Source: Verrucomicrobiia bacterium (GTDB taxonomy: Bacteria; Verrucomicrobiota; Verrucomicrobiia; Limisphaerales; UBA11358). From it: a DNA stretch of 64,000 nucleotides. Under the pieces are notes generated by a model. That model was not told the origin of the DNA. It made no database searches and was given only the letters and a program-made list of their open reading frames with translations. Each line of letters begins with the position of its first letter. Position 1 is the stretch's first letter. The translations under genes were made by a program, and so were the position numbers. Location: the NCBI GenBank assembly GCA_031290985.1, contig JARLJW010000053.1, positions 32,306-96,305 on the forward strand, written 5' to 3'. This document shows positions 17,611 through 25,251 of the stretch, piece after piece.

Positions 17611-18528
17611 GTGCAACTGACCGTCACGCAACTCACCGACCAACTCGTCGCGTCCTATGCCAAGGCGGGCGGCATCAACCATCTGGACGGAAAGAATCTC
17701 CCGTCCAAACGCGTGGTCACCGGCCTGACGTGCGACCTGCTGCGGTTGCTGTTCCCGGGATTTTTTGACGAGAAGCTGATCCATTCCTCCGAGATCAAAG
17801 TGGAGACGGCGGCGTTGCTGGACTCCATCATCGGCACGCTGGAGGACGAGATCCGCAAGGCGCTGGAATATAACCCGCCGGACGGCCTGGCCAAAAAAGA
17901 CGTGGCGCACGAGGCGCACAAGGTGACGGTGGAATTTTTGGAAAGCCTCCCCCGGGTCCGGGAGATTTTGCAGACGGACGTGCAGGCGGCCTTTGATGGC
18001 GATCCGGCGGCGGCGAGCAAGGAGGAGATCATCGTCTCGTATCCGTTCATCGAGGCCATCGCGGTGCAACGGCTCGCGCACGAACTGTACGTGAAGGAAC
18101 TGGCGCTGATTCCGCGCATCATGACCGAATGGGCGCACGGGCGCACGGGAATAGATCTGAATCCGGGCGCGAAGATCGGTTCACACTTTTTCATCGATCA
18201 CGGCACCGGCACGGTCGTGGGCGAAACCGCGATCATCGGCAATCATGTGAAGATGTATCATGGCGTGACCCTCGGTGCGAAATCGACGGCGGGCGGCCAG
18301 TTGCTGAAGGGCAAGAGGCGGCACCCGACCATCGAGGACCGCGTGACGATCTATCCCGGCGCGACCATCCTCGGCGGCGAGACCATCATCGGCGCCGGCA
18401 GCACCATCGGCGGCAATGTGTTCATCATGGACAGCGTGCAGCCCAATTCATTGGTGATCTACGATGGCCTGGACATGCGCGTCCTCAGCAAGACGGACAA
18501 GAACACCGCGGTGGATTTCCAAATCTGA
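17611..18528 (+). CDS. cysE: Serine O-acetyltransferase CysE
   Basis: The 305-residue protein has an N-terminal helical domain. A left-handed hexapeptide-repeat domain follows, with GIDLNPGAKIGSHFFIDHGTGTVVGETAIIGNHVKMYHGVTLGAKS. RHPTIEDRVTIYPGATILGGETIIGAGSTIGGNVFI completes the core. The active-site His pair sits in FIDHGTG and MYHGVTLG. It makes O-acetylserine, the first step of cysteine synthesis. The GTG at 17611 is preferred because VQLTVTQLTDQLV is also echoed in the fossil upstream; a TTG 36 bases earlier is possible. The long N-terminal domain resembles the SrpH/EpsC-type subgroup. Confidence 0.93.
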   Translation: MQLTVTQLTDQLVASYAKAGGINHLDGKNLPSKRVVTGLTCDLLRLLFPGFFDEKLIHSSEIKVETAALLDSIIGTLEDEIRKALEYNPPDGLAKKDVAHEAHKVTVEFLESLPRVREILQTDVQAAFDGDPAAASKEEIIVSYPFIEAIAVQRLAHELYVKELALIPRIMTEWAHGRTGIDLNPGAKIGSHFFIDHGTGTVVGETAIIGNHVKMYHGVTLGAKSTAGGQLLKGKRRHPTIEDRVTIYPGATILGGETIIGAGSTIGGNVFIMDSVQPNSLVIYDGLDMRVLSKTDKNTAVDFQI

Positions 18529-18546
18529 GCAAGCCATCCCCTGCCC

Positions 18547-19926
18547 TTACGGCTGAACGGGTTGATTGGTGTTGCCATTGGGGTACAACGTTCGTTTCTG
18601 CCAGATGCCTGAATGTTCCTGATCAAAGAGATAAACGCGCAAGTTGATTTGCGCGACGCCGTTGTGAGGGTCGATTTTCAAGGCGTGTTCCAGCAGGGTC
18701 CGGGTGTTCTGCCAGAACCCAAGCTGCTCGCGCGTCAAGCCTGCGCAGACTAACAGCAACGTCACCGCGAACAGACACGCGGAGGTGGTCACCACCCGTT
18801 GGGCCGGCAAGGCGGCCAGCAACCCGGCGATGCCCCAGACCACCAGCACGCAAAACCCGATGCCCGGCAGATAAGTGTAACGGTCGGCGATGAACAGGCC
18901 GGGTAATTGCACCGCAGTCACCGGCAGAAGCATGACGAGAAACCAAAACCAGCCCACGGCCAGCCACGGGCGGCGTTGCCGGTCCGCCAGCGTCCAAATC
19001 GACATCCCCACGACGACCAACGCTGCGAGCAGCAGTTGCAGGCCGGAAATGTGTTCCGGGCGCAGATAAAGAAAGGACTGGTTGTGCGGCCAGAGCATCA
19101 TTTCGATGTAACCCGCATACTCCAGCAGCAGGTTCTCCAACAGCAAGAGCGGATTGCCCGGCTGGGCCGGCAATACGCCGTGCTGTGCCAGCACGGTGAT
19201 GCCGCTGAAGACGGCGGCGAGGAAAAAGAACGGCCATTTTTCCCGCAGTTGAAGCTTGAAGCTTGAAGCTTGCGGATTACTGTCCGCAAACCGCCGGAGC
19301 GGCCAGAAGTCGAGCAGCAGTAAAATCAACGGCAGGGTCACCACCATCGGTTTGCACAGCAACGCCAGCGCATAAAACAGAAGCGCCAGCCGCAGTTCGA
19401 TCCCGGATCCGGGCCTGGCCCGCCGCGCCGGCGCGTAAACGTGACGGACATACATCAAAAGCGTGAGCAGAAAGAAAAAGCCGCACAACACGTCCTTGCG
19501 CTCGGCCACCCAGGCCACCGATTCGACCCGCAACGGATGCAGCGCAAACAACCCGGCCACCAGGGCGCTGCGCCAGAATTTCCCCGTCAGCAAATCCAGC
19601 AACCACAGCAGCAGGACGGCATTGGCGGAATGGATCAGCACATTCATGAGGTGATGCGCGCCGGGATTCACCCCGAACAACTGGCAGTCCAGCATGTGCG
19701 AAAGCCAGGTCAGCGGGTGCCAGTTGACCGCGTGCGTACCCATGAAGGCCCATTCGAAACCCTGCCACGTCAAACCGGCTTTCACCATGTCGTTCGCGTA
19801 GACGTAATCGTCGTCGTCGTAATTGATGAAGTCGTGGTGGCGCACCGGCCAGTAGACCGCGAGCGTGACCAGCACGAGCAGCAGGCTGAAAAACCATTTT
19901 CGCTGGTTGAGAGAAAGCCGCGTCAC
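18547..19926 (-). CDS. Polytopic membrane glycosyltransferase (TMTC/PMT-like), TPR tail missing
   Basis: The 459-residue protein has about ten membrane segments. It carries the signature of TMTC-like O-mannosyltransferase relatives: RHHDFINYDDDDYVYAN, NWHPLTWLSHMLDCQLFG, HHLMNVLIHSANAVLLL and GLFALHPLRVESVAWVAERKDVL. Such proteins normally continue into many TPR repeats. Here only the beginning of one (LLEHALKIDPHNGVAQINL) is present before an unrelated 27-residue end. The C-terminus therefore looks truncated. A short AAGCTTG triplet repeat lies inside the gene at about 19256-19270. It converges with cysE. Confidence 0.8.
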   Translation of the reverse strand: MTRLSLNQRKWFFSLLLVLVTLAVYWPVRHHDFINYDDDDYVYANDMVKAGLTWQGFEWAFMGTHAVNWHPLTWLSHMLDCQLFGVNPGAHHLMNVLIHSANAVLLLWLLDLLTGKFWRSALVAGLFALHPLRVESVAWVAERKDVLCGFFFLLTLLMYVRHVYAPARRARPGSGIELRLALLFYALALLCKPMVVTLPLILLLLDFWPLRRFADSNPQASSFKLQLREKWPFFFLAAVFSGITVLAQHGVLPAQPGNPLLLLENLLLEYAGYIEMMLWPHNQSFLYLRPEHISGLQLLLAALVVVGMSIWTLADRQRRPWLAVGWFWFLVMLLPVTAVQLPGLFIADRYTYLPGIGFCVLVVWGIAGLLAALPAQRVVTTSACLFAVTLLLVCAGLTREQLGFWQNTRTLLEHALKIDPHNGVAQINLRVYLFDQEHSGIWQKRTLYPNGNTNQPVQP

Positions 19927-19971
19927 GGCGGCATGTTGCGGAAAATCCGGCGTACTTGCCAGAGCGGAAAA

Positions 19972-20286
19972 TTAGTCGAGATGAAAAATCTCCTTGAGCG
20001 GCGACGCGACCGGGGAATGGTCCGGATGCGTCTCCATCAGCGGGGCCAGGTAGCGCCACCATTTGCGGACAATGGGCGAATCTGGCAATTTCGCCGCCGT
20101 GTTGCCGTCGCTCACTTTCTGCACGGCAAACAATGTGAGCGCATCCTCATCGAGAAAGATCGAGTAATCGGAAACGCCCGCCGCCTTCAATTCCGCCGCC
20201 AGTTCCGGCCAGAGTTCGTCGTGGCGTTTTTTATATTCCGCCACGACGCCCGGCTTCAACTGCATCTTGAAGGCGACGCGCTGCAC
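19972..20286 (-). CDS. rhaM: L-rhamnose mutarotase RhaM
   Basis: Interconverts alpha and beta anomers of L-rhamnose for the isomerase. The 104-residue length equals the known enzyme. Family residues are visible: EYKKRHDELWPEL with Tyr18 and His22, the YSIFLDE strand, KWWRYLAPLM and the C-terminal HPDHSPV...LKEIFHLD. The GTG at 20286 is chosen because it gives VQRVAFKMQLKPG, the expected first strand; a longer frame overlaps rhaT. It lies 4 bases after the rhaT stop and is surely co-transcribed. Confidence 0.92.
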   Translation of the reverse strand: MQRVAFKMQLKPGVVAEYKKRHDELWPELAAELKAAGVSDYSIFLDEDALTLFAVQKVSDGNTAAKLPDSPIVRKWWRYLAPLMETHPDHSPVASPLKEIFHLD

Positions 20287-20290
20287 GGGC

Positions 20291-21523
20291 TTATTTCTGC
20301 AATTGCTTGGCCGCGTCGTCAACGGCAGATTGGGCCGCCGGCGTCACGGATTCCACCTTCGCCTTTGCCGCATTCTCGGCATCTTCGGATTTCTTGTTGC
20401 CCCAGCCGATGATGCAGGTTGAGCCGACCAGCAGCGCGAGCATCAATACGACGAGCTTTTTGGTGAACGGCTGCGCCCCGCGCCATTCCTTGAAGAAAAT
20501 GCCCCACAATGTGCTGAAGATGATGATGCTTGCCATGTGCAGGGTCCAACTGGAGAACTTATAATTGCCCATCTGGCTCTCGCCCATCTGGTAGAAAAAG
20601 AACTGGAAGTACCAGAATGTCCCGGCCAGCGCGCAGAAAAACCAGTTGCCGAGCACGGGAATCTTCAAGTCCGTCGGAGCGCCGCCGGCGGCGGTGGCCG
20701 GGCCGTGCTCGCTGCCACCTTGCCCGCCATGATGCGCGTGTTCTTCCCGGACATGGGTGGCGAGATATTGATAGCCGGTCCGGTTCTTGATGTTCAACAG
20801 CACGCACCAGATGAAATTCGTCGTCAAGCCGCCCAGCAGGATCACCACAATGACCGGCAAGCCGACCCACAACGGCCCGGTGCCGTGCGCGGCGGAAATC
20901 TTCGTGATGGGGTCGCCGAACTGGAAACCAAACGAAAAGCAGGAACTCATCACACCGGAGAAGGTGGCGATGCCCAGGCCTTTCCACAGGTTGAATTCCG
21001 CAATGGTCGAGGTCTGCCCGGCCATTTCCCTTTCCTTCCGCACACCGGCAAAGCCGCCGATGAAAATGCCGAGCAAGCAAACAAACACGCCCAGCAGCAC
21101 GATCGGGCCGCCCACGCTGGTGCCGGAATGGTTGAGCAATTTATCGGCAAATTCACCTTTCACAATCGGCGGAACCAGCGTGCCGAACGCCGCGCAATAA
21201 CCGAGCGCAATGGCCATGCCCAGCGACATCCCGAGATAGCGCATCGTCAGGCCGAAGGTCAAACCACCCAAGCCCCACAGCGCCCCCATCAAGTAGGTCA
21301 TCCAAAAGGTGTAGGGTGCCGTTTCATGCAGCACAGCCAGCAGATCTTTCGACAGCAAGAAGGCGCCGATCCACGGGCAGATGAGCCAGCTAAACATGCC
21401 GCCGGCCAGCCAGAAGGTCTCCCATGACCATTTGCGGACACCTTTGTAGGGCACATAAAAGCTGCCGGACGCCAGGCCGCCAAGCCAGTGGAAGACAACG
21501 CCAAGTAAGGGATTTGGTTGCAT
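20291..21523 (-). CDS. rhaT: L-rhamnose-proton symporter RhaT
   Basis: The 410-residue protein has about ten membrane segments and RhaT sequence features: GVVFHWLGGLASGSFYVPYKGVRKWSWETFW, WGLGGLTFGLTMRYLGMSLGMAIALGYCAAFGTL and GVMSSCFSFGFQFG. It imports L-rhamnose with protons. A hydrophilic insert (about 260-290, His/Gly/Ala-rich) and a C-terminal Lys/Ala-rich tail are longer than in E. coli RhaT (344 residues). It is downstream of rhaA on the same strand but separated by a transposase and repeats. Confidence 0.93.
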   Translation of the reverse strand: MQPNPLLGVVFHWLGGLASGSFYVPYKGVRKWSWETFWLAGGMFSWLICPWIGAFLLSKDLLAVLHETAPYTFWMTYLMGALWGLGGLTFGLTMRYLGMSLGMAIALGYCAAFGTLVPPIVKGEFADKLLNHSGTSVGGPIVLLGVFVCLLGIFIGGFAGVRKEREMAGQTSTIAEFNLWKGLGIATFSGVMSSCFSFGFQFGDPITKISAAHGTGPLWVGLPVIVVILLGGLTTNFIWCVLLNIKNRTGYQYLATHVREEHAHHGGQGGSEHGPATAAGGAPTDLKIPVLGNWFFCALAGTFWYFQFFFYQMGESQMGNYKFSSWTLHMASIIIFSTLWGIFFKEWRGAQPFTKKLVVLMLALLVGSTCIIGWGNKKSEDAENAAKAKVESVTPAAQSAVDDAAKQLQK

Positions 21524-21632
21524 GATTAGGTTTCAGTTTTGGTTAATTTGCAATTAAGCGATAAAAACGCGGGAGAAATCCAATTGATAAAATTTCGACG
21601 AAACAATTTGCCCGAAAATTGCCATCGCCAGC

Positions 21633-21688
21633 GCAACCCGGAGGGTTGCTAGAGATTAGCCGGGGGTTGAGCGCAGCGACACCCCCGG
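21633..21688. repeat. REP-like palindromes left of the transposase
   Basis: Contains GCAACCC-GGA-GGGTTGC (21633-21649) and CCGGGGGT...ACCCCCGG (21660-21688). The second is the reverse complement, with one difference, of the copies at 22250-22278 and 22399-22427 on the other side of the transposase. Confidence 0.85.
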
Positions 21689-21751
21689 AATCTGGCACAA
21701 CGATAAGACACCCTGGAAGGGTGGCAGAAAATCGGAATGGAAGCCCTGAAC

Positions 21752-22195
21752 TCACAGCAAATATTTTTCCTCGTATTGGACCCCGTTCTTTTCGAGCAGG
21801 GTCCTCAACTCCGCGATAAAATCGATTTCCCGATGATGCTCCTCCTGCGTGGCAATATATTGACTGACGGCGCCAAGATGCGACCAGCTTACGGTGAACG
21901 CGGAGTAGCCGTCCTGCCAGGAGAAATCCTTTTCGTGGTTTTTCGCCGCCCAGGTGGAAGATGCCTTTTTTAGTTCCCGCAGGAAGTCCGCCAGGCAATG
22001 GGTGGCACGCAGGCCGACCAGCAGGTGCACATGGTCTTCCACTCCGCCGATGATTTCGGGAATGCCACCCAATCCGCGAATGGTGCCGCCAAGGTATTCA
22101 TGGAGGTTTGACCGCCACGCCGGCTTGATAAATGGACGCCGTTCTTTCGTGCTGAACACGATGTGATAATGCAGCGAAAGAAAGGTTGAACCCAT
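21752..22195 (-). mobile_element. REP-associated / IS200-like Y1 transposase
   Basis: The 147-residue HUH transposase has the HUH motif at H55-V-H57 (EDHVHLLVGL). Its catalytic Tyr113 is in AVSQYIATQEEHH, and LHYHIVFSTKERRPF is the typical N-terminus. Such single-strand transposases act on palindromic REP sequences. Copies in opposite orientation flank it here (left 21633-21688; right 22212-22304 and 22361-22453). The gene sits inside the rhamnose cluster between rhaA and rhaT. It looks intact. Confidence 0.92.
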
Positions 22196-22211
22196 GGCGT
22201 CTCCGGTTCTA

Positions 22212-22304
22212 GCACCCCTCCGGGGTGCAATTGGTTGAGCGGACGGTTTCCGGGGGTGTCGCTACGCTCAACCCCCGGCTAATTTCTGACACCGCTCCGC
22301 GGTG
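22212..22304. repeat. REP-like palindromes right of the transposase, copy 1
   Basis: Three small hairpins in a row: GCACCCC-TCC-GGGGTGC (22212-22228), CCGGGGGTG...CAACCCCCGG (22250-22278) and CACCGC-TCC-GCGGTG. The order and sequence are repeated about 150 bases further on. Confidence 0.85.
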
Positions 22305-22360
22305 AGCGCTGATATATTTGTCGGAAAACATGTTGGTAGGCGATGGCGCGCGGGTTGCTA

Positions 22361-22453
22361 GCATCCCTCCGGGGTGCAATTGATTGGGCGAACGGTTTCC
22401 GGGGGTGTCGCTGCGCTCAACCCCCGGCTAATTTCTGGCACCGCTCTGCGGTG
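22361..22453. repeat. REP-like palindromes right of the transposase, copy 2
   Basis: A near-identical repeat of the unit at 22212-22304, including the 29-base central palindrome at 22399-22427 and the terminal CACCGC-TCT-GCGGTG hairpin. Two direct copies on one side and one inverted copy on the other fit a REP/transposase unit. Confidence 0.85.
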
Positions 22454-22533
22454 ACACCCAACCTGCCGGTTTCCCATGTGCTGGTTGTAAAACATGCAGG
22501 TCGCAACCGTGGCTCGATGTTGATCCACGTTCA

Positions 22534-23787
22534 TTAATTCCGTTTGCTCAAAACAGTCTTCTCGTAGCTTTTCACTTCGGAAAGCCAGTGTTCGCCGACG
22601 GGCGCGCCCTGTTGTTCGCAATAATAATCCCAGACCGCGCCGAACGGCAGCGTCTTGGCTTCTTCCTGCAGAACCAGGCGGGTGGTAAAATCGCCGGCAG
22701 CCTCCGCCGTGCGGATAAGCGGCGTTTCAAGCAGCGCGATGAGCAACGCGCGGATCATGTTGCGCGTGCCGATGGTCCAGGCGGCAACGCGGTTGATGCT
22801 CGCATCGAAATAATCCAGGCCGATATGAACCCGGTTGATGTAGTCGTTCACCGCGATTTCGCGGGCGATGGCCAGCAGGTCGTCGTTCAGAATGACCACA
22901 TGGTCGCTGTCCCAGCGGACGCCGCGGCTCACATGCAACAGAATCTCCGGCAGATATTGCATCACGCTCGAAATCTTGTCCGCGATGCCTTCGGTCGGAT
23001 GGTAATGACCGGCATCGAGCGTGAGCAATTTCTTCCGGCTGACGGCATAGCCCAGATAGAATTCATGCGAGCCGACCACGAAACTCTCGCTGCCGATGCC
23101 GAACAGTTTTGGTTCCACCGCGTCGAGGTTCAGCTTCGGTGAGATCGCTTTTTTGAAGACGGCGTCCAGCGATTCCAGCAGGCGTTCGCGCGGTGCGCGA
23201 CGGTCGGCGGGTGTATCCTTCATGCCGTCGGGGATCCACACGTTGGTCACGCAGGTCTTGCCCAGCGCCTTGCCCATGGCCGCGCCGATCTCACGGCTGC
23301 GGAGGCAATGCTCGATCCAGAACTGGCGGATGCCCTTGTCCGCGTGCGACAACGTGGCGCCATCGGCGGCCTTCGGATGCGAGAAGCAGGTGGGGTTGAA
23401 ATCGAGGCCGAGGCCGTTCTTCTTGGCCCATGCGATCCAGTTGGCAAAATGTTTCGGGGCGATTTCATCACGGTCCACCTTTTTGCCGCCGAACTCGCCG
23501 TAGAAGGCGTGGAGGTTCAGGCGATGCTTGCCGGGGATAAGCGAATAGGCCTTTTCCAGGTCGGCGCGCAGTTCATCGGGCGTGCGGGCTTTGCCGGGAT
23601 AATTGCCGGTGGCCACCAAGCCGCCGCCGAGCGTGCCGCCGAAATTTTCGAAGCCGCCGACGTCATCGCCCTGCCAGCAGTGCAATGAGATGGGGATGGT
23701 GGCCAATGTTTTGAGGGCGTGATCGACGTCCACCCCGAGGGCCGCGTAACGTTCCTGGGCCAGTGAAAAAGATTTTTGAATGCTCAT
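22534..23787 (-). CDS. rhaA: L-rhamnose isomerase RhaA
   Basis: Converts L-rhamnose to L-rhamnulose in the cytoplasm. The 417-residue length matches E. coli RhaA (419). Characteristic segments include [79 protein letters not shown] and [15 protein letters not shown]. The last two carry metal-binding Asp/His/Glu residues. It is upstream of rhaT-rhaM on the same strand, with the transposase between. A LysR regulator lies directly upstream in the same orientation. Confidence 0.96.
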   Translation of the reverse strand: MSIQKSFSLAQERYAALGVDVDHALKTLATIPISLHCWQGDDVGGFENFGGTLGGGLVATGNYPGKARTPDELRADLEKAYSLIPGKHRLNLHAFYGEFGGKKVDRDEIAPKHFANWIAWAKKNGLGLDFNPTCFSHPKAADGATLSHADKGIRQFWIEHCLRSREIGAAMGKALGKTCVTNVWIPDGMKDTPADRRAPRERLLESLDAVFKKAISPKLNLDAVEPKLFGIGSESFVVGSHEFYLGYAVSRKKLLTLDAGHYHPTEGIADKISSVMQYLPEILLHVSRGVRWDSDHVVILNDDLLAIAREIAVNDYINRVHIGLDYFDASINRVAAWTIGTRNMIRALLIALLETPLIRTAEAAGDFTTRLVLQEEAKTLPFGAVWDYYCEQQGAPVGEHWLSEVKSYEKTVLSKRN

Positions 23788-23956
23788 GTCCGATGAAATT
23801 AATTAAGGGATTTTTGTCGACGCAGACTATCTGAAAATAGCGGCGGCGCAAGCAATGAGCGGTCACCAATTCAGGGGATACCGGACATTCCTTCCACGAC
23901 AACGCAATTTGACCCCGCCGACGCAGGAGCGCCAAAGAACCACGGTCACCCGACGA

Positions 23957-24886
23957 TCAAAAAAGAATATTTTCGACGAAGCCCGACAAGTGCGCGGGCT
24001 GCTGGCGGTTTTTGCGGACCACCACCACCAGCTCCCGGGAAAAGCGGCTGGCGGACCGGATTCTTTTCACCGCCCGCCGCTGATCATAGAGCGGCAGCAC
24101 GCGATGCGGCACGATGCTCACCCCGAGCCCGAGCGAGACCAGGTTCACGATGGCGTCAAAGCTGTCCAACTCCATCGCCGGTTCGATTTCCCAGTCCTGT
24201 TCCTCCAACCAAAGCCGCAGATGCCGGCCCGTGTTGCTCTCCCGCTGGATCATCAGCCACCGTTGTCCGGCCAGGATGTGCTTCAGCTCCTTGACCGGAG
24301 TGCGGTTGGATTTTTCCGACAGCGCAAACTTCGGCGGGGCGATGAAGGTGAAGTCATCCTTGAAGCAATGCGTGATCTGCAATCCGCGCGGCAGCCGGGG
24401 CGGCCGGCAGAGCAGCCCGACATCCAAATCCTGGGCCGCGACCGCCTCGATGATTTCGTCACTGGTCTGCTGGCTGACCTGCAGTTGCACCTCCGGAAAT
24501 TTCCGTTGGAACGCAAAGAAGAAGCCCGGCAGGTAGGCCAGGCCGATGGTGCGGGCGACGCCCACATGCAAGGTCTTCGGCACGAGATTAAATTTTTGCC
24601 GGAGATGATTGAGCGCGTCATCGGTCGCCGCCAAGATCGGCCCCGAGCGCTCATGCAAGGCGCGTCCGGCCAGAGTGAGGCTGACTTGCCGCGTGGTCCG
24701 CTCAAAGAGCGTCACCCCCAGCCGGTCTTCCATGCCGCGAATCTGCCGGGTGATGGCGCTTTGCGTCAAACCGGCCCGCTGCCCCGCCCGGGTAAAACTT
24801 CCCGTCTCCGCCACCAGGTGAAACAAATGCAACTCGTACAGGTCAAACGGAGCAGTCGCCAGATATTCATTCATGCTTTGCATCAA
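23957..24886 (-). CDS. LysR-family transcriptional regulator
   Basis: The 309-residue protein has an N-terminal winged HTH (LHLFHLVAETGSFTRAGQRAGLTQSAITRQIRGMEDRLGVTLFERTTRQVSLTLAGRAL). An effector-binding domain follows, including HVGVARTIGLAYLPGFF and GLGVSIVPHRVLPLY. It is divergent from a ferredoxin gene across a 125-base space and 170 bases upstream of rhaA. By the usual LysR arrangement it would control the divergent ferredoxin gene; control of rhaA is also possible. The effector is unknown. Confidence 0.9.
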   Translation of the reverse strand: MMQSMNEYLATAPFDLYELHLFHLVAETGSFTRAGQRAGLTQSAITRQIRGMEDRLGVTLFERTTRQVSLTLAGRALHERSGPILAATDDALNHLRQKFNLVPKTLHVGVARTIGLAYLPGFFFAFQRKFPEVQLQVSQQTSDEIIEAVAAQDLDVGLLCRPPRLPRGLQITHCFKDDFTFIAPPKFALSEKSNRTPVKELKHILAGQRWLMIQRESNTGRHLRLWLEEQDWEIEPAMELDSFDAIVNLVSLGLGVSIVPHRVLPLYDQRRAVKRIRSASRFSRELVVVVRKNRQQPAHLSGFVENILF

Positions 24887-25011
24887 TATAATGTCACTAA
24901 TGAATTTATGGCAATATCCGCCTTGTGCGAGAATCCACGGTGACAGGAATTGCGCCCCTCCCGCGGGGAACCAGGTGCGATCCGCAAATCAAAGATAACG
25001 AAAGAAAAAAT

Positions 25012-25248
25012 ATGGCCGACTTGAATACCCGGCTGCCGGAAAATGCCCCCGGCGCCTATTACATCACCAACGAATGCATCGATTGCGACATGTGCCGCGA
25101 AACCGCCCCGACGGTTTTCAAACGTCACGACGACATCGGCTTCAGCATTGCCTTTCACCAGCCGGGAACGGATGACGAACGCCTGAAAGCTGACGAAGCG
25201 CTCGCCGGCTGTCCGGTGGAAGCCATCGGCAACAACGGAGCGGCTTGA
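25012..25248 (+). CDS. Small [4Fe-4S] ferredoxin
   Basis: The 78-residue protein has C22-x2-C25-x2-C28 (ECIDCDMCRETAP) and a fourth Cys at C67 in AGCPVEAIG, enough for one [4Fe-4S] cluster. It resembles the monocluster ferredoxins with YYITNECIDCDMCRE...TVFKRHDDIGFS. It carries electrons in the cytoplasm; the partner enzyme is not visible. The ATG at 25012 follows GAAAGAAAAAAT. It is divergent from the LysR gene and its end nearly meets the convergent gene at 25252. Confidence 0.9.
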   Translation: MADLNTRLPENAPGAYYITNECIDCDMCRETAPTVFKRHDDIGFSIAFHQPGTDDERLKADEALAGCPVEAIGNNGAA

Positions 25249-25251
25249 TCA

